Below, piece after piece: positions 49,246 to 60,700 of a DNA stretch of 64,000 nt. The position numbers and the translations under genes were made by a program. This DNA comes from Lentibacillus lipolyticus (GTDB lineage Bacteria > Bacillota > Bacilli > Bacillales > Amphibacillaceae): positions 19,178 to 83,177 of the forward strand of contig SEIO01000009.1 of the NCBI GenBank assembly GCA_004145795.1. Direction: 5' to 3'. The notes beneath the pieces were generated by a model. The model was not told the DNA's origin. It was given only the letters and a program-made list of their open reading frames with translations, and searched no databases. Every line of letters starts with the position of its first letter. The stretch's first letter is position 1.

Positions 49246-51771
49246 ATGGCGGATCAACAGCGACCAAACGTTCAGGAAATTAATCTCAGTCAGGAAATGC
49301 GTACATCATTCTTGGATTATGCAATGAGTGTTATTGTATCACGGGCCTTGCCGGATGTTCGGGATGGACTGAAGCCTGTCCACCGCAGAATTCTGTATGC
49401 AATGAATGAGCTTGGCATGCATGCGGATAAGGCATATAAGAAATCAGCTCGTATTGTCGGTGAAGTCATCGGTAAGTACCATCCGCATGGCGACTCTGCA
49501 GTATATGAGTCCATGGTCCGGATGGCGCAGGATTTCAGCTATCGGTATATGCTTGTCGACGGGCATGGCAACTTCGGTTCAGTTGATGGCGATTCAGCAG
49601 CAGCAATGCGTTACACGGAGGCTCGCATGTCCAAAATTTCCATGGAATTGGTGCGGGATATCAATAAAGACACGATTGACTATGCTGACAACTATGACGG
49701 GACAGAGCGCGAACCAGTTGTATTCCCATCCCGCTTCCCGAATTTGCTTGTCAATGGTGGGGCCGGTATTGCGGTCGGAATGGCTACAAATATTCCGCCC
49801 CACAATCTAGGGGAGACAATTGATGCCGTTCTTGCCATCAGTAAAGATTCTGAAATCACCATTCAGGAATTAATGGAGAACTATATCCATGGGCCTGATT
49901 TTCCGACAGCGGGTGAAATTATCGGCCGAAGCGGCATTCGTAAAGCGTATGAGACTGGAAAGGGATCGGTGACCATCCGAGCGAAAGTGGATATGGAGGA
50001 AGAGGCGAACGGAAAGACAAGCCTTATTGTCACTGAACTTCCGTACCAAGTTAATAAAGCGAAACTGATTGAGAAAATTGCTGAACTTGTTCGGGAAAAA
50101 CGGATTGATGGCATTACTGATTTACGTGATGAATCGGACCGTAATGGAATGCGCGTTGTGATTGAACTGCGCCGAGATGCCAATCCAAACATTGTCCTAA
50201 ACAACCTGTTTAAATATTCTGCGCTGCAGACGACGTTCGGTATTAATATGCTTGCCCTTGTAGATGGAAGACCAAAAGTGCTGACCATTAAACAGTGTCT
50301 GGAACATTATCTGGAGCACCAAAGGGAAATCGTGAGACGCCGCACTGAATTCGAGCTGCGGAAGGCACAGGCGCGTGCTCATATACTAGAAGGCTTGCGG
50401 ATTGCATTGGATCACCTTGATGAAGTTATTTCACTTATCCGTAATTCCAAAACAACCGATACGGCTAAAAATGGGCTAATTGAGCGATTTGGGCTGTCTG
50501 ACAAACAGGCACAGGCTATTCTTGATATGCGTCTGCAGCGTTTGACAGGGCTGGAACGTGAAAAAATTAATAATGAATATGACGAACTTCTGAAGCAAAT
50601 CGATGAGCTGAAGTCTATCTTGGCCGACGATGAAAAATTGCTGGAGATTATTCGCGAAGAATTGATTGCTATCAAGGAAAAATTCAATGATAAACGCCGT
50701 ACCGAAATAGTCGCCGGCAGTGCAGACTCGATTGAGGATGAAGATTTAATTCCTGAGGAAAATATCGTCATAACCCTAACACACCAAGGTTACGTCAAGC
50801 GCCTCCCAGCCTCCACATACCGCACGCAAAAACGCGGCGGCCGTGGTATTCAGGGGATGGGGACGAATGATGATGATTTTGTTGAACACTTAGTATCTAC
50901 GTCAACACATGACACAGTCCTATTCTTTTCCAATAAAGGTAAGGTTTATCGTGCCAAAGGATATGAAGTTCCTGAGTTCAGCCGTACTGCCAAGGGAATA
51001 CCGATTATTAATCTGCTGCAGATTGACAAGGAAGAATGGATTAATGCAGTTATTTCCGTTTCCGAATACAGCAGTGACTGGTATTTATTTTTCACGACAA
51101 AGTACGGGCTTTCCAAACGAACGAACCTTTCCCAGTTTGCCAATATTCGCAAAGACGGATTGATCGCAGTGGGGCTCCGTGAGGAAGATGAACTCATTTC
51201 CGTACGGCTGACCGACGGAACGAAAGACATTATGATTGGGACTAAAAATGGCTATCTTATCCGATTCCCAGAGGAGCAGGTGCGAGCGATGGGAAGAAAT
51301 GCAGCAGGAGTACGTGGTATCTCACTGCGGGATGATGATGAAGTCGTGTCGATGGAAATACTTGATGAAGGACTGCAAGTGCTGCATGTGACGAACAAGG
51401 GAATTGGAAAACGGACACCTGAAGATCAGTACCGCGTAACGAAACGTGGCGGGAAAGGCATTTTTACATGTAAATTATCGGAAAGCAATAATGTTGTGGC
51501 AGTGAAAGCCGTAACAGGGGAAGAAGATATTATGCTCATAACTGCTGCTGGTGTACTCATCCGTATTCCGGTTGATGGCATTTCCCAAACTGGACGTAAT
51601 GCGCAAGGTGTCCGGCTTATCCGAGTGCAAGAGGAAGAAGAAGTAGCCACTGTCGCTGTGGTGGAACAGGAAGAGGACGATCCGGAAGAAGCCCACGAAG
51701 AAGCGGCTAACGAAACGGAGTTGGCCGAAGAGGAAGAAAACGAGGACGATACGGAAGGTAACCTCGAATAA
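49246..51771 (+). CDS. gyrA: DNA gyrase subunit A
   Basis: 841 aa from ATG 49246 (TTGGAGG upstream). Catalytic Tyr123 (RYTEARM), and the quinolone region [12 protein letters not shown] with Ser84 and Glu88, i.e. the sensitive-type residues. The GyrA-box [10 protein letters not shown] lies near 540, with six beta-pinwheel blades. The last ~37 residues are strongly acidic ([20 protein letters not shown]). Confidence 0.97.
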   Translation: MADQQRPNVQEINLSQEMRTSFLDYAMSVIVSRALPDVRDGLKPVHRRILYAMNELGMHADKAYKKSARIVGEVIGKYHPHGDSAVYESMVRMAQDFSYRYMLVDGHGNFGSVDGDSAAAMRYTEARMSKISMELVRDINKDTIDYADNYDGTEREPVVFPSRFPNLLVNGGAGIAVGMATNIPPHNLGETIDAVLAISKDSEITIQELMENYIHGPDFPTAGEIIGRSGIRKAYETGKGSVTIRAKVDMEEEANGKTSLIVTELPYQVNKAKLIEKIAELVREKRIDGITDLRDESDRNGMRVVIELRRDANPNIVLNNLFKYSALQTTFGINMLALVDGRPKVLTIKQCLEHYLEHQREIVRRRTEFELRKAQARAHILEGLRIALDHLDEVISLIRNSKTTDTAKNGLIERFGLSDKQAQAILDMRLQRLTGLEREKINNEYDELLKQIDELKSILADDEKLLEIIREELIAIKEKFNDKRRTEIVAGSADSIEDEDLIPEENIVITLTHQGYVKRLPASTYRTQKRGGRGIQGMGTNDDDFVEHLVSTSTHDTVLFFSNKGKVYRAKGYEVPEFSRTAKGIPIINLLQIDKEEWINAVISVSEYSSDWYLFFTTKYGLSKRTNLSQFANIRKDGLIAVGLREEDELISVRLTDGTKDIMIGTKNGYLIRFPEEQVRAMGRNAAGVRGISLRDDDEVVSMEILDEGLQVLHVTNKGIGKRTPEDQYRVTKRGGKGIFTCKLSESNNVVAVKAVTGEEDIMLITAAGVLIRIPVDGISQTGRNAQGVRLIRVQEEEEVATVAVVEQEEDDPEEAHEEAANETELAEEEENEDDTEGNLE

Positions 51772-51845
51772 ACTTGGTTTAGCAGGAGAGCGGTCCAGCT
51801 GCCAGGCCAGCCTGGATCTGCATTTTTGATGAAGGAAGTGATTCC

Positions 51846-52787
51846 GTGCGTGTAGAACCTTCTCAGTTAGTGCCTGGTTGTGTTTTACTCGAGGATGTTG
51901 TTGGCAAGACCAATAAAGCCATTATCCCAAAACAGACGGTATTAACAGACGAACATATGACGATATTGCATAAGTTTTTCGTTGATACTGTAGAGGTTGC
52001 CCCGAGTCTTGCCAATGGCGTCCCCTTCCACCCTGGGGAGCCCCGGAAATTTGAGCAGGTTACTTTTTCCGACCAGCTGCATGACCGGCGTTTATCTGAT
52101 GCACTTGTTTCTCATTACAAGGCAGCAGTCGAACAATATAAATGCCTGTTTCAAAATTGGCAGCGTACGTCTGTCCTGAATATATCCGATGTACGTACCG
52201 CATTGATGCCGTTGTTGGAGCGGGTCCAAGAGGCCGGGGATGGTGTTTATGCATTGCACCGCTATGCCAACCAGAAGGACTATCAATCTCACCACAGTGT
52301 GTCGGTTGGCATGCTTGCAGCTTATGTAGCAAGACAGCTTGGCTATGAAAAAGGAGAATGGCTGCAGGCGGGATTGGCTGGATTTCTAAGTGATGCTGGC
52401 ATGGCCAGGATTACAGCATCCATGCCGCCAAACAAGAAAGCATTAAGCGCAACGGAATGGGAAGAATTACGAAAACATCCCGTTTATTCCTATCGTCTGA
52501 TTGAAAAGTCCCCTGCTGTCACGAAGTCTGTCAAACTTGCCGTTCTCCAGCACCACGAACGCCTGGACGGATCCGGTTATCCGCTAGGGGTTACACGGGA
52601 AAAAATTCATGCCTTTGCACGTATTATTGCTGTTTGTGACGCTTACCATGCAATGACGTGTGAACGGCCGCACAAACAAAAACAAACCCCATTCCAAGCT
52701 GTCCGAGCATTACAGAAAGACATGTATACGAAATTGGACCACCAGGCTGTTCAATTGTTAACCGATCGGATATTACCATTGCTCTGA
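51846..52787 (+). CDS. HD-GYP-like domain protein with a degenerate metal site
   Basis: 313 aa. The C-terminal half aligns with HD-GYP phosphodiesterases: SHHSVSVGMLAAYVARQLG, HPVYSYRLIE and HHERLDGSGYPLG (GYP intact, 244-246). The HD dyad position reads LSDAGMA (181-187), so His is replaced by Ser182 and the usual DIGK Lys is lost. It may be catalytically inactive or bind a nucleotide without hydrolysis. The start is GTG with GGAAGTGATT upstream. It follows gyrA and its 3' end overlaps yaaC by 15 bases on the opposite strand. Confidence 0.78.
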   Translation: MRVEPSQLVPGCVLLEDVVGKTNKAIIPKQTVLTDEHMTILHKFFVDTVEVAPSLANGVPFHPGEPRKFEQVTFSDQLHDRRLSDALVSHYKAAVEQYKCLFQNWQRTSVLNISDVRTALMPLLERVQEAGDGVYALHRYANQKDYQSHHSVSVGMLAAYVARQLGYEKGEWLQAGLAGFLSDAGMARITASMPPNKKALSATEWEELRKHPVYSYRLIEKSPAVTKSVKLAVLQHHERLDGSGYPLGVTREKIHAFARIIAVCDAYHAMTCERPHKQKQTPFQAVRALQKDMYTKLDHQAVQLLTDRILPLL

Positions 52788-53747
52788 TGCTCCGACATGA
52801 TTGTCCAGCAGACATTTCCCTAATAGTATGGGGATTTTTTCTGCTGTTACCTCCAAAAAGGTACGGATAAATGGAAAATCACCATCCGGCTTTGCTGTAA
52901 GCAGATCCCCCCACCATTCTGGTTCGTAACGGCAAAGCATACTCAAGTTATACAGAAGTAAATAATGGACCATTACCTCAGAAATGGGCAAAAAATCTCT
53001 ACGGTCTGCCGGAAAATAAATTAGTCGGTCTCCCAAACCGGTAAAAAATGGACTGGCCCCTGCAGGTAACAGTGGTGTTTCTAAATGGACATGAATGTGC
53101 TCCTCCCTGACATGTGATTCAATTATGCCCGGCAAATAAGGTTTCACCCTATTGATGAATGCATTGGCCGTTAAATGATAGCGGTCTAATATCCAAATGG
53201 GGAATTGCACGTGTGTTGTTCCCATTTCCCCAATAACGGTTAATTTCCGTTCTGTATGGAATTGCAACAATGGATCCATCTCCGGTATCAGAGCGAACAG
53301 CTGATTCATTTTTATTTTGGAAAATGGCTGTGACTGAATAGCAAATAAATGGGTAGTAAAATAGGAAAACAATCCGTTATGCTGAATCTTTACCTCATCC
53401 CCTAAGAATGAATAATCCCTCTTTTTACGCTTCCTTGTCGATACGCCGTGTGCCAGAATAGCCGTTGATTCCGGATAATTCGGACGAATTGTCAGCAGCG
53501 TTGCTTTAATCAAATGGACCATGCCGTAGAAAAAAAGCATTGGCTGCAGCAATGGTTCGAGCTGTTTGCCATTTTCATAAAACCGCAGGCCGTGATCAAG
53601 GTAGTGCATGAAAGGATTCGAGTTTTCAAAGCTTTTTACCGAGGCATTATCCATTTCCATTCGTTGGTAGCAGGATTCTAAATATTTCTGAGCATTTTGC
53701 TGTGACTGCAGATAGGTATAAAATGTATTGATCTTATCATGTAGCAT
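52773..53747 (-). CDS. yaaC: YaaC-like protein
   Basis: 324 aa from ATG 53747 (GGGGAGT 6 bases upstream). YaaC family proteins are conserved in Bacillaceae beside guaB; function unknown. There is no signal peptide, and the sequence is mixed helical with several Trp/His-containing motifs (HYLDHGLRFY, MVHYLLLYNLSM). It is on the minus strand between two rightward genes and converges with the HD-GYP gene. Confidence 0.88.
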   Translation of the reverse strand: MLHDKINTFYTYLQSQQNAQKYLESCYQRMEMDNASVKSFENSNPFMHYLDHGLRFYENGKQLEPLLQPMLFFYGMVHLIKATLLTIRPNYPESTAILAHGVSTRKRKKRDYSFLGDEVKIQHNGLFSYFTTHLFAIQSQPFSKIKMNQLFALIPEMDPLLQFHTERKLTVIGEMGTTHVQFPIWILDRYHLTANAFINRVKPYLPGIIESHVREEHIHVHLETPLLPAGASPFFTGLGDRLIYFPADRRDFLPISEVMVHYLLLYNLSMLCRYEPEWWGDLLTAKPDGDFPFIRTFLEVTAEKIPILLGKCLLDNHVGASEQW

Positions 53748-53901
53748 GGAATGACTCCCCAGTATTACAGATTTCAGAATTGTATTTCTTCTCATATGTG
53801 CTCTATAAGCTATTGCAAATGTGCCGCAGTTGCCGTATTGTAAATAACAATAGAATTTACTGGTATAGTTTAGCCAAGATTTCATTTATTTATCACAGTG
53901 A

Positions 53902-55392
<1,491 letters not shown>

Positions 55393-55437
55393 TATTGTGT
55401 ACTGCTGGAAAATAGTAAATATTTCCTACGGGTTATT

Positions 55438-55468
55438 AATAGATAGGGCTTTCCCCTGTCTATTTTTT
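55438..55468 (+). terminator. Terminator of guaB
   Basis: ATAGATAGGG and CCCCTGTCTAT pair (one wobble) and are followed by TTTTTT. Confidence 0.85.
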
Positions 55469-55545
55469 CTCTATTTTTTATGGTAAAATACGAGTATCTA
55501 ATAGATTACAACAATGACAGACTTAAATAGGTGGGGGCAACGAAA

Positions 55546-56889
55546 GTGAACTATAATCGAAAAAAATATTTATCACTATTTCTGACTGGCTTGATTATGA
55601 TGATGGCTATAGTCTCACAGCCATTCACAGCACAGGCAGCAACGTTGGATATTGAGGCAGAATCAGCGATACTGGTTGATGCAGAAACGGGTAAAATTCT
55701 GTATGCAAAAAAACCGGATTTGGCATTGCCGCCGGCAAGTATGACCAAAATGATGACCGAATATCTTGTCCACGAGGCTATTGACAAAGGCCAAATCAGC
55801 TGGGATACAACCACACAAATCAGTGACTATCCGTACAGCATATCGGCAGATCCGGCATTTTCCGGTGTTGGATTGACACAGAGTCAAGACTATACCGTCA
55901 GAGAGTTGTACAAGGCGATGGCCATCAACTCCGACAATGCAACAACCATTGCATTGGCAGAACTGATAGCGGGTTCTGAAGGTGAATTTGTTAAAATGAT
56001 GAATGCGAAGGCAAAAGAAATGGGACTTCCGGACTATAAATTTGTGAACTCGACAGGGCTTGCCAATTCATCCCTTGGAGAGAACGTGCCGGAGGGGACG
56101 GATCCGAATGCCAACAACTTACTCTCCGCCCGTTCGGCAGCACTTTTAGCATATAATTTGATTACCGATTATCCGGCAGCACTTGATATTTCCAAAGTCC
56201 CTTCTGCTGAATTTGATGGACAGACGATTCGTAACTATAATTGGATGCTCCCGCATAACCCGAAGGAAGCCAGTTCGCTCCAGCAGTTTCATTATGAGGG
56301 GATAGATGGACTTAAAACGGGTTACACAGACTTGGCGAAGTACTGCTTCACAGGGACGGCTAAACGGGATGGGAAACGTTATATTTCCGTTGTCATGAAG
56401 ACAGAAAGTAAAGAAGCACGCTTTCAGCAAACTGCAAAATTGATGGATTATGGATTCCAGCGGTTTCAAAAGCAGGAAATATTCGCTGCAGGTTACCAGC
56501 TGGAGGGTAAATCTGACATTCCAGTAGCAAAAGGGAAGAAGGATACCGTACAAATTGCAACAAAAGAAGCATTCAGTGCTCCGATAAAAGAAGGTCAGGC
56601 AGAGAATTACAGCATTAACTATCACTTGAACAAGGATAAATTGAATAAAGCCGGTAAACTGACTGCCCCGGTGAAAAAAGGCGAAAAGATCGGGACTGCT
56701 GAAGTTGTCTATAAAGGCGAAGAAGATTACGGTTACATCAATCCGGATGCAGGGAAGCAGACGATTGATTTGGTAGCACAGAGCAAGGTGGAAAAAGATA
56801 ACTGGTTCATGCTTGCCATTGGTTCGGTTGGTAACTTTTTCGGAAACTTGTTCAGCACAGTAGTTGATACAGTGAAAGGCTGGTTTTAA
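55546..56889 (+). CDS. dacA: D-alanyl-D-alanine carboxypeptidase DacA (PBP5)
   Basis: About 447 aa from GTG 55546 (AGGTGGGGG upstream). Signal peptide ends near AQA. Catalytic motifs: SMTK (Ser65), SDN and KTG (KTGYTD). A C-terminal beta domain and an amphipathic anchor helix (NFFGNLFSTVVDTVKGWF) bind the membrane. It trims the fifth D-Ala of peptidoglycan stem peptides. Confidence 0.96.
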   Translation: MNYNRKKYLSLFLTGLIMMMAIVSQPFTAQAATLDIEAESAILVDAETGKILYAKKPDLALPPASMTKMMTEYLVHEAIDKGQISWDTTTQISDYPYSISADPAFSGVGLTQSQDYTVRELYKAMAINSDNATTIALAELIAGSEGEFVKMMNAKAKEMGLPDYKFVNSTGLANSSLGENVPEGTDPNANNLLSARSAALLAYNLITDYPAALDISKVPSAEFDGQTIRNYNWMLPHNPKEASSLQQFHYEGIDGLKTGYTDLAKYCFTGTAKRDGKRYISVVMKTESKEARFQQTAKLMDYGFQRFQKQEIFAAGYQLEGKSDIPVAKGKKDTVQIATKEAFSAPIKEGQAENYSINYHLNKDKLNKAGKLTAPVKKGEKIGTAEVVYKGEEDYGYINPDAGKQTIDLVAQSKVEKDNWFMLAIGSVGNFFGNLFSTVVDTVKGWF

Positions 56890-56989
56890 GCTAGCTGTTC
56901 TTTTCGGTTATTATTCATAGACTTCAAGTAGACAGGCGTAGTAAAATAGATATGACAGAAAATTCATAGACACTCTGGAGGGGAACTAT

Positions 56990-57874
56990 ATGGCGAACAC
57001 AGGGACAGAACGTGTGAAACGCGGAATGGCAGAAATGCAAAAAGGCGGCGTCATCATGGACGTTGTTAATGCGGAACAGGCTAAAATAGCCGAAGATGCA
57101 GGTGCGGTTGCTGTCATGGCACTGGAACGTGTGCCTTCTGATATTCGTGCTGCCGGCGGTGTTGCCCGCATGGCAAGTCCGGAAATTACAGAGGAAGTAA
57201 TGAATGCCGTAACCATTCCGGTCATGGCAAAGGCACGTATCGGGCATATTGTGGAAGCGCGTGTACTGGAAGCAATGGGTGCTGATTATATTGACGAGAG
57301 TGAAGTATTGACACCGGCGGATGATGTGTACCATTTGAAAAAATCAGATTACACCGTACCGTTTGTGTGTGGCTGCCGCAACCTTGGTGAAGCGGCGCGG
57401 CGCATTGGTGAAGGTGCATCCATGCTTCGTACGAAAGGCGAGCCTGGTACAGGAAATATCGTTGAGGCTGTTCGTCATATGCGTCAGGTCCAGTCAGAAA
57501 TTAGGAAATTGACGTCGATGTCGGATGATGAAGTCATGACATATGCAAAAGAAATCGGCGCACCATTTGAACTGTTGATGCAGATTAGAGAGGAAGGCCG
57601 CCTCCAAGTTGTCAATTTCGCGGCGGGCGGTGTGGCAACGCCAGCTGATGCGGCATTGATGATGCAGCTTGGAGCGGATGGTGTATTTGTTGGCTCCGGT
57701 ATTTTCAAATCAACCAACCCAGAAAAGTACGCAAAGGCAATTGTTGAGGCAACAACACATTATACGGATTACAAACTGATTGGTGAACTTTCCAAAGATC
57801 TTGGCAATGCTATGAAAGGCATTGAGATGGGTACATTGGAAGCAAATGACCGAATGCAAGATCGCAGCGAATAG
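56990..57874 (+). CDS. pdxS: Pyridoxal 5'-phosphate synthase, PdxS subunit
   Basis: 294 aa TIM barrel. [20 protein letters not shown] and [16 protein letters not shown] hold the catalytic lysines. It condenses ribose 5-phosphate, glyceraldehyde 3-phosphate and ammonia to PLP. CTGGAGGGGAAC precedes the ATG. Operon with pdxT. Confidence 0.98.
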   Translation: MANTGTERVKRGMAEMQKGGVIMDVVNAEQAKIAEDAGAVAVMALERVPSDIRAAGGVARMASPEITEEVMNAVTIPVMAKARIGHIVEARVLEAMGADYIDESEVLTPADDVYHLKKSDYTVPFVCGCRNLGEAARRIGEGASMLRTKGEPGTGNIVEAVRHMRQVQSEIRKLTSMSDDEVMTYAKEIGAPFELLMQIREEGRLQVVNFAAGGVATPADAALMMQLGADGVFVGSGIFKSTNPEKYAKAIVEATTHYTDYKLIGELSKDLGNAMKGIEMGTLEANDRMQDRSE

Positions 57875-57889
57875 AAAGAAGGTATGACG

Positions 57890-58480
57890 ATGAGTGTAAT
57901 CGGAGTACTCGCACTGCAGGGAGCAGTTCGCGAACATGTCCGTTCGATTGAAGAAGCCGGGGCTCGCGCCATTGAAGTGAAACGGGTGGAACAGCTCAAC
58001 CAAATTGATGGCTTGATTCTGCCCGGCGGAGAGAGCACGACAATGCGCAGGCTGATTGACAGTTATGGCTTTTTCGAGGCTATTAGAGAATTTGGCAGAC
58101 AAGGCAAACCGGTTTTTGGTACTTGCGCAGGGCTAATCTTAATGGCTGAAACGGTTGAAGGGCAAGAAGATGGACATCTTGGTTTGATGAATATGACAGT
58201 TGCCAGGAATGCATTTGGCCGGCAGGTGGCAAGTTTTGAAGCCAATCTGGATATTAAGCATGTTGGGGAAAGTATTCATGCTGTATTCATTCGCGCACCA
58301 TATATAACGGAAATGGGGACCGGAGTGGAAGTCCTTGCCACCCACCAGAACCAGATTGTTGCAGCAAAACAAGGTCATTATTTGTGTACCGCATTTCATC
58401 CTGAACTAACCGATGATAATCGTCTGATTGCATATTTTGCGGCAATGGTGGAACAGTCTAAGAATACACTTGCATCTTAA
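57890..58480 (+). CDS. pdxT: Pyridoxal 5'-phosphate synthase, PdxT glutaminase
   Basis: 196 aa from ATG 57890; the first ATG (57884) abuts the GAAGGT site. GGESTT loop near 47 and nucleophile Cys in FGTCAGLI near 79 are class I amidotransferase marks, with a C-terminal TAFHPEL His. It feeds ammonia to PdxS. The start is 15 bases after the pdxS stop. Confidence 0.97.
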   Translation: MSVIGVLALQGAVREHVRSIEEAGARAIEVKRVEQLNQIDGLILPGGESTTMRRLIDSYGFFEAIREFGRQGKPVFGTCAGLILMAETVEGQEDGHLGLMNMTVARNAFGRQVASFEANLDIKHVGESIHAVFIRAPYITEMGTGVEVLATHQNQIVAAKQGHYLCTAFHPELTDDNRLIAYFAAMVEQSKNTLAS

Positions 58481-58508
58481 TTGGAAATCGACTAAGCTAA
58501 AATATAAT
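58481..58508 (+). promoter_or_regulatory. Promoter of the serS T-box transcript
   Basis: TTGGAA (58481-58486) and TATAAT (58503-58508) with a 16-base spacer, just before the T-box. The -35 begins right after the pdxT stop codon. Confidence 0.7.
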
Positions 58509-58511
58509 AGA

Positions 58512-58770
58512 TGAAACAGTTGTGAGAGGAAATAGTAACAGCGAACGCTTTCTTCAGAGAGTCGGTGGCGGTGAAAACCGGTGGAAGCTATCTGTGAATC
58601 CGTCCTTGAACTGGTTTACTGAAAATGATGTGCAGAATCATCGTAGGTAAACCCGGTTAATGACCGTTATCGTATTCCAAGCCGGAAGAGATTAGACTCT
58701 TCAACAAGGGTGGCAACGCGGGAACTACACTCTCGTCCCTGAATTTTAAAAATGGGGACGGGAGTTTTTT
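58512..58770 (+). promoter_or_regulatory. T-box riboswitch controlling serS
   Basis: The conserved T-box AGGGTGGCAACGCGGG lies at about 58706-58722. A CTCTCGTCCC/GGGGACGGGAG terminator stem with a T run (to 58770) follows. Candidate serine specifier codons (TCC in GTGAATCCG, or TCT in CTATCTG) lie in the stem I region. It senses uncharged tRNA-Ser and raises serS expression by antitermination. Confidence 0.9.
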
Positions 58771-58813
58771 ATATTCTGATTCTGAACTAAAGTTTGAACA
58801 GGAGGATATAGCC

Positions 58814-60088
58814 ATGCTAGACATGAAATTTTTGCGCAATAACTTTCAGGAAGTGAAGGAGAAATTAGCTCATCGCGGGGAGGACTTATCAGACCTGGAG
58901 AAATTCGGCGAGCTTGATGAGCGACGGAGAACATTAATTTCCGAAGCGGAGACATTGAAGGCCAAACGTAATGAAACATCCAAACAAATTTCCGCGCTAA
59001 AAAAGGAGAAAAAGGATGCTGAATCTGCCATTAAAGAGATGCGCGAAGTTGGTGATCAAATAAAGGAACTTGATGCGGAACTTAAGGAAATCGAAGACTC
59101 ATTGGAGATGATGATGCTATCCATCCCAAATATTCCACATGAAAGTGTCCCAATTGGTGAAGATGAAGACGATAATGTGGAAGTGCGTCAGTGGGGTGAA
59201 CATCCGACATTTACCTTTGAGGAACAGCCGCATTGGGATATTGCAGCAAACTTGGGCATTCTTGACTTCGAACGAGCGGCCAAGGTTACCGGAAGCCGCT
59301 TTGTATTTTATAAAGGGCTTGGGACACGACTGGAACGTGCATTGATTAGCTTTATGATGGATTTACATGCGGATGAACATGGGTATACCGAAATGATGCC
59401 GCCACAGATTGTCAATCGGGCAAGTTTGACAGGAACAGGCCAGCTGCCTAAATTCACTGAAGACGTATTTAAATTGGAGGAATGGGATTATTTCCTGATA
59501 CCGACTGCTGAGGTGCCCGTGACGAACTATCATCGGGATGAAATTCTAAGTGTTGACGACTTGCCAAGAAAGTATGCTGCATACAGTGCCAATTTCCGCT
59601 CTGAAGCTGGTTCTGCCGGAAGGGATACACGCGGGCTGATCCGCCAGCATCAATTTAACAAGGTGGAACTTGTCCATTTTACAAAACCAGAAGATTCCTA
59701 TGATACATTGGAATCGCTGACTGGTCATGCGGAGAAGGTACTGCAGAGACTAAATCTGCCGTATCGTGTCATGAGCATGTGTACAGGGGATTTAGGTTTC
59801 ACTGCCGCTAAAAAATATGATATCGAAGTATGGATACCGAGCCAGAACACATACCGGGAAATCTCATCCTGTTCCAATTTTGAAGATTTCCAAGCAAGAC
59901 GGGCAGGCATTCGCTTTCGCCGTGAAGAAAAGGGAAAGCCGGAATATGTCCATACATTGAATGGTTCTGGTCTTGCAGTTGGCCGGACCCTCGCTGCCAT
60001 CCTGGAAAATTATCAGCAGGAAGACGGGTCTGTTGTTGTACCGGAAGTACTTAGGCCGTATATGGGCGGTAAGGAAGTTATCAAATAA
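58814..60088 (+). CDS. serS: Serine-tRNA ligase
   Basis: 424 aa. N-terminal antiparallel coiled coil (about 30-100), then a class II core with motif 2 [21 protein letters not shown] and motif 3 [27 protein letters not shown] precedes the ATG. Charges tRNA-Ser, whose gene follows directly. Confidence 0.97.
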   Translation: MLDMKFLRNNFQEVKEKLAHRGEDLSDLEKFGELDERRRTLISEAETLKAKRNETSKQISALKKEKKDAESAIKEMREVGDQIKELDAELKEIEDSLEMMMLSIPNIPHESVPIGEDEDDNVEVRQWGEHPTFTFEEQPHWDIAANLGILDFERAAKVTGSRFVFYKGLGTRLERALISFMMDLHADEHGYTEMMPPQIVNRASLTGTGQLPKFTEDVFKLEEWDYFLIPTAEVPVTNYHRDEILSVDDLPRKYAAYSANFRSEAGSAGRDTRGLIRQHQFNKVELVHFTKPEDSYDTLESLTGHAEKVLQRLNLPYRVMSMCTGDLGFTAAKKYDIEVWIPSQNTYREISSCSNFEDFQARRAGIRFRREEKGKPEYVHTLNGSGLAVGRTLAAILENYQQEDGSVVVPEVLRPYMGGKEVIK

Positions 60089-60193
60089 AAAAGTAATCTG
60101 ATCAGACCTTTTACAAAACCTAAGTGGATAAAAAAATAGGGGAACCTCCGTTGACAATGTTCTATATGAATGATATAGTATAACTTGTCTTAT

Positions 60194-60286
60194 GGAGGTA
60201 TACCCAAGTCTGGCTGAAGGGATCGGTCTTGAAAACCGACAGGCGGGTCAAACCGCGCGGGGGTTCGAATCCCTCTACCTCCTCCA
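60194..60286 (+). tRNA. tRNA-Ser (anticodon UGA)
   Basis: 93 bases: acceptor GGAGGTA / TACCTCC, D arm, anticodon stem TCGGT/ACCGA with loop CTTGAAA (TGA at 60230-60232), a long class II variable arm (GGCGGGTCAAACCGCG), T arm GGGGGTTCGAATCCC, and encoded CCA. It reads UCN (mainly UCA) codons. Directly downstream of serS. Confidence 0.95.
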
Positions 60287-60325
60287 TGTAATTACAAAAG
60301 CGCATAAATTGGAGATAAACCACCA

Positions 60326-60355
60326 AACCGTTACATAGAGCTGTAACGGTTTTTT
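60326..60355 (+). terminator. Terminator after tRNA-Ser
   Basis: AACCGTTACA and TGTAACGGTT pair around TAGAGC and are followed by TTTT. Confidence 0.88.
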
Positions 60356-60390
60356 AATGTACAGGACAAGGAAATAAACCAAGCAACTAC

Positions 60391-60419
60391 TTGACACGAC
60401 GAATGGCAACAGGTATAGT
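60391..60419 (+). promoter_or_regulatory. Promoter of the proC T-box transcript
   Basis: TTGACA (60391-60396) and TATAGT (60414-60419) with a perfect 17-base spacer. Confidence 0.8.
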
Positions 60420-60425
60420 ACATAG

Positions 60426-60673
60426 AAATAAAGATATTTGAACGAAGAAGAGGTCAGTAACGAAAAAGCTGCCGTAAGAGATTGGGGTTCACCGGCTGCG
60501 AGATCCCATCGGCGATGCTGTCGTGAAACCTGCCTTGGAGTTGTCAGCAGTGTCTGGCCGCATAAACCCTATGCGTTATCAATTGGAGCGGGCATATTGT
60601 ACTTGTTATGCCAATAAAGGTGGTACCACGGAACCCTATTCCGTCCTTTTATAAGGATGGAGTGGGGTTTTTT
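60426..60673 (+). promoter_or_regulatory. T-box riboswitch controlling proC
   Basis: T-box AAAGGTGGTACCACGG near 60615-60632, followed by a terminator stem (GAACCCTATTCCGTCC / GGATGGAGTGGGGTT) and a T run. Stem I has GTGAAACCTGCC, where CCT is a proline codon suitable as specifier. The leader should respond to uncharged tRNA-Pro. Confidence 0.85.
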
Positions 60674-60700
60674 AATTTATTACGAGGAGGGATTTGTGTT

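Noticed and set aside
60608-60700. In-frame N-terminal extension of proC
   Set aside because: It lies inside the T-box antiterminator/terminator; the ATG at 60701 has a strong ribosome binding site and the conserved MTKKMAFIGAG start.
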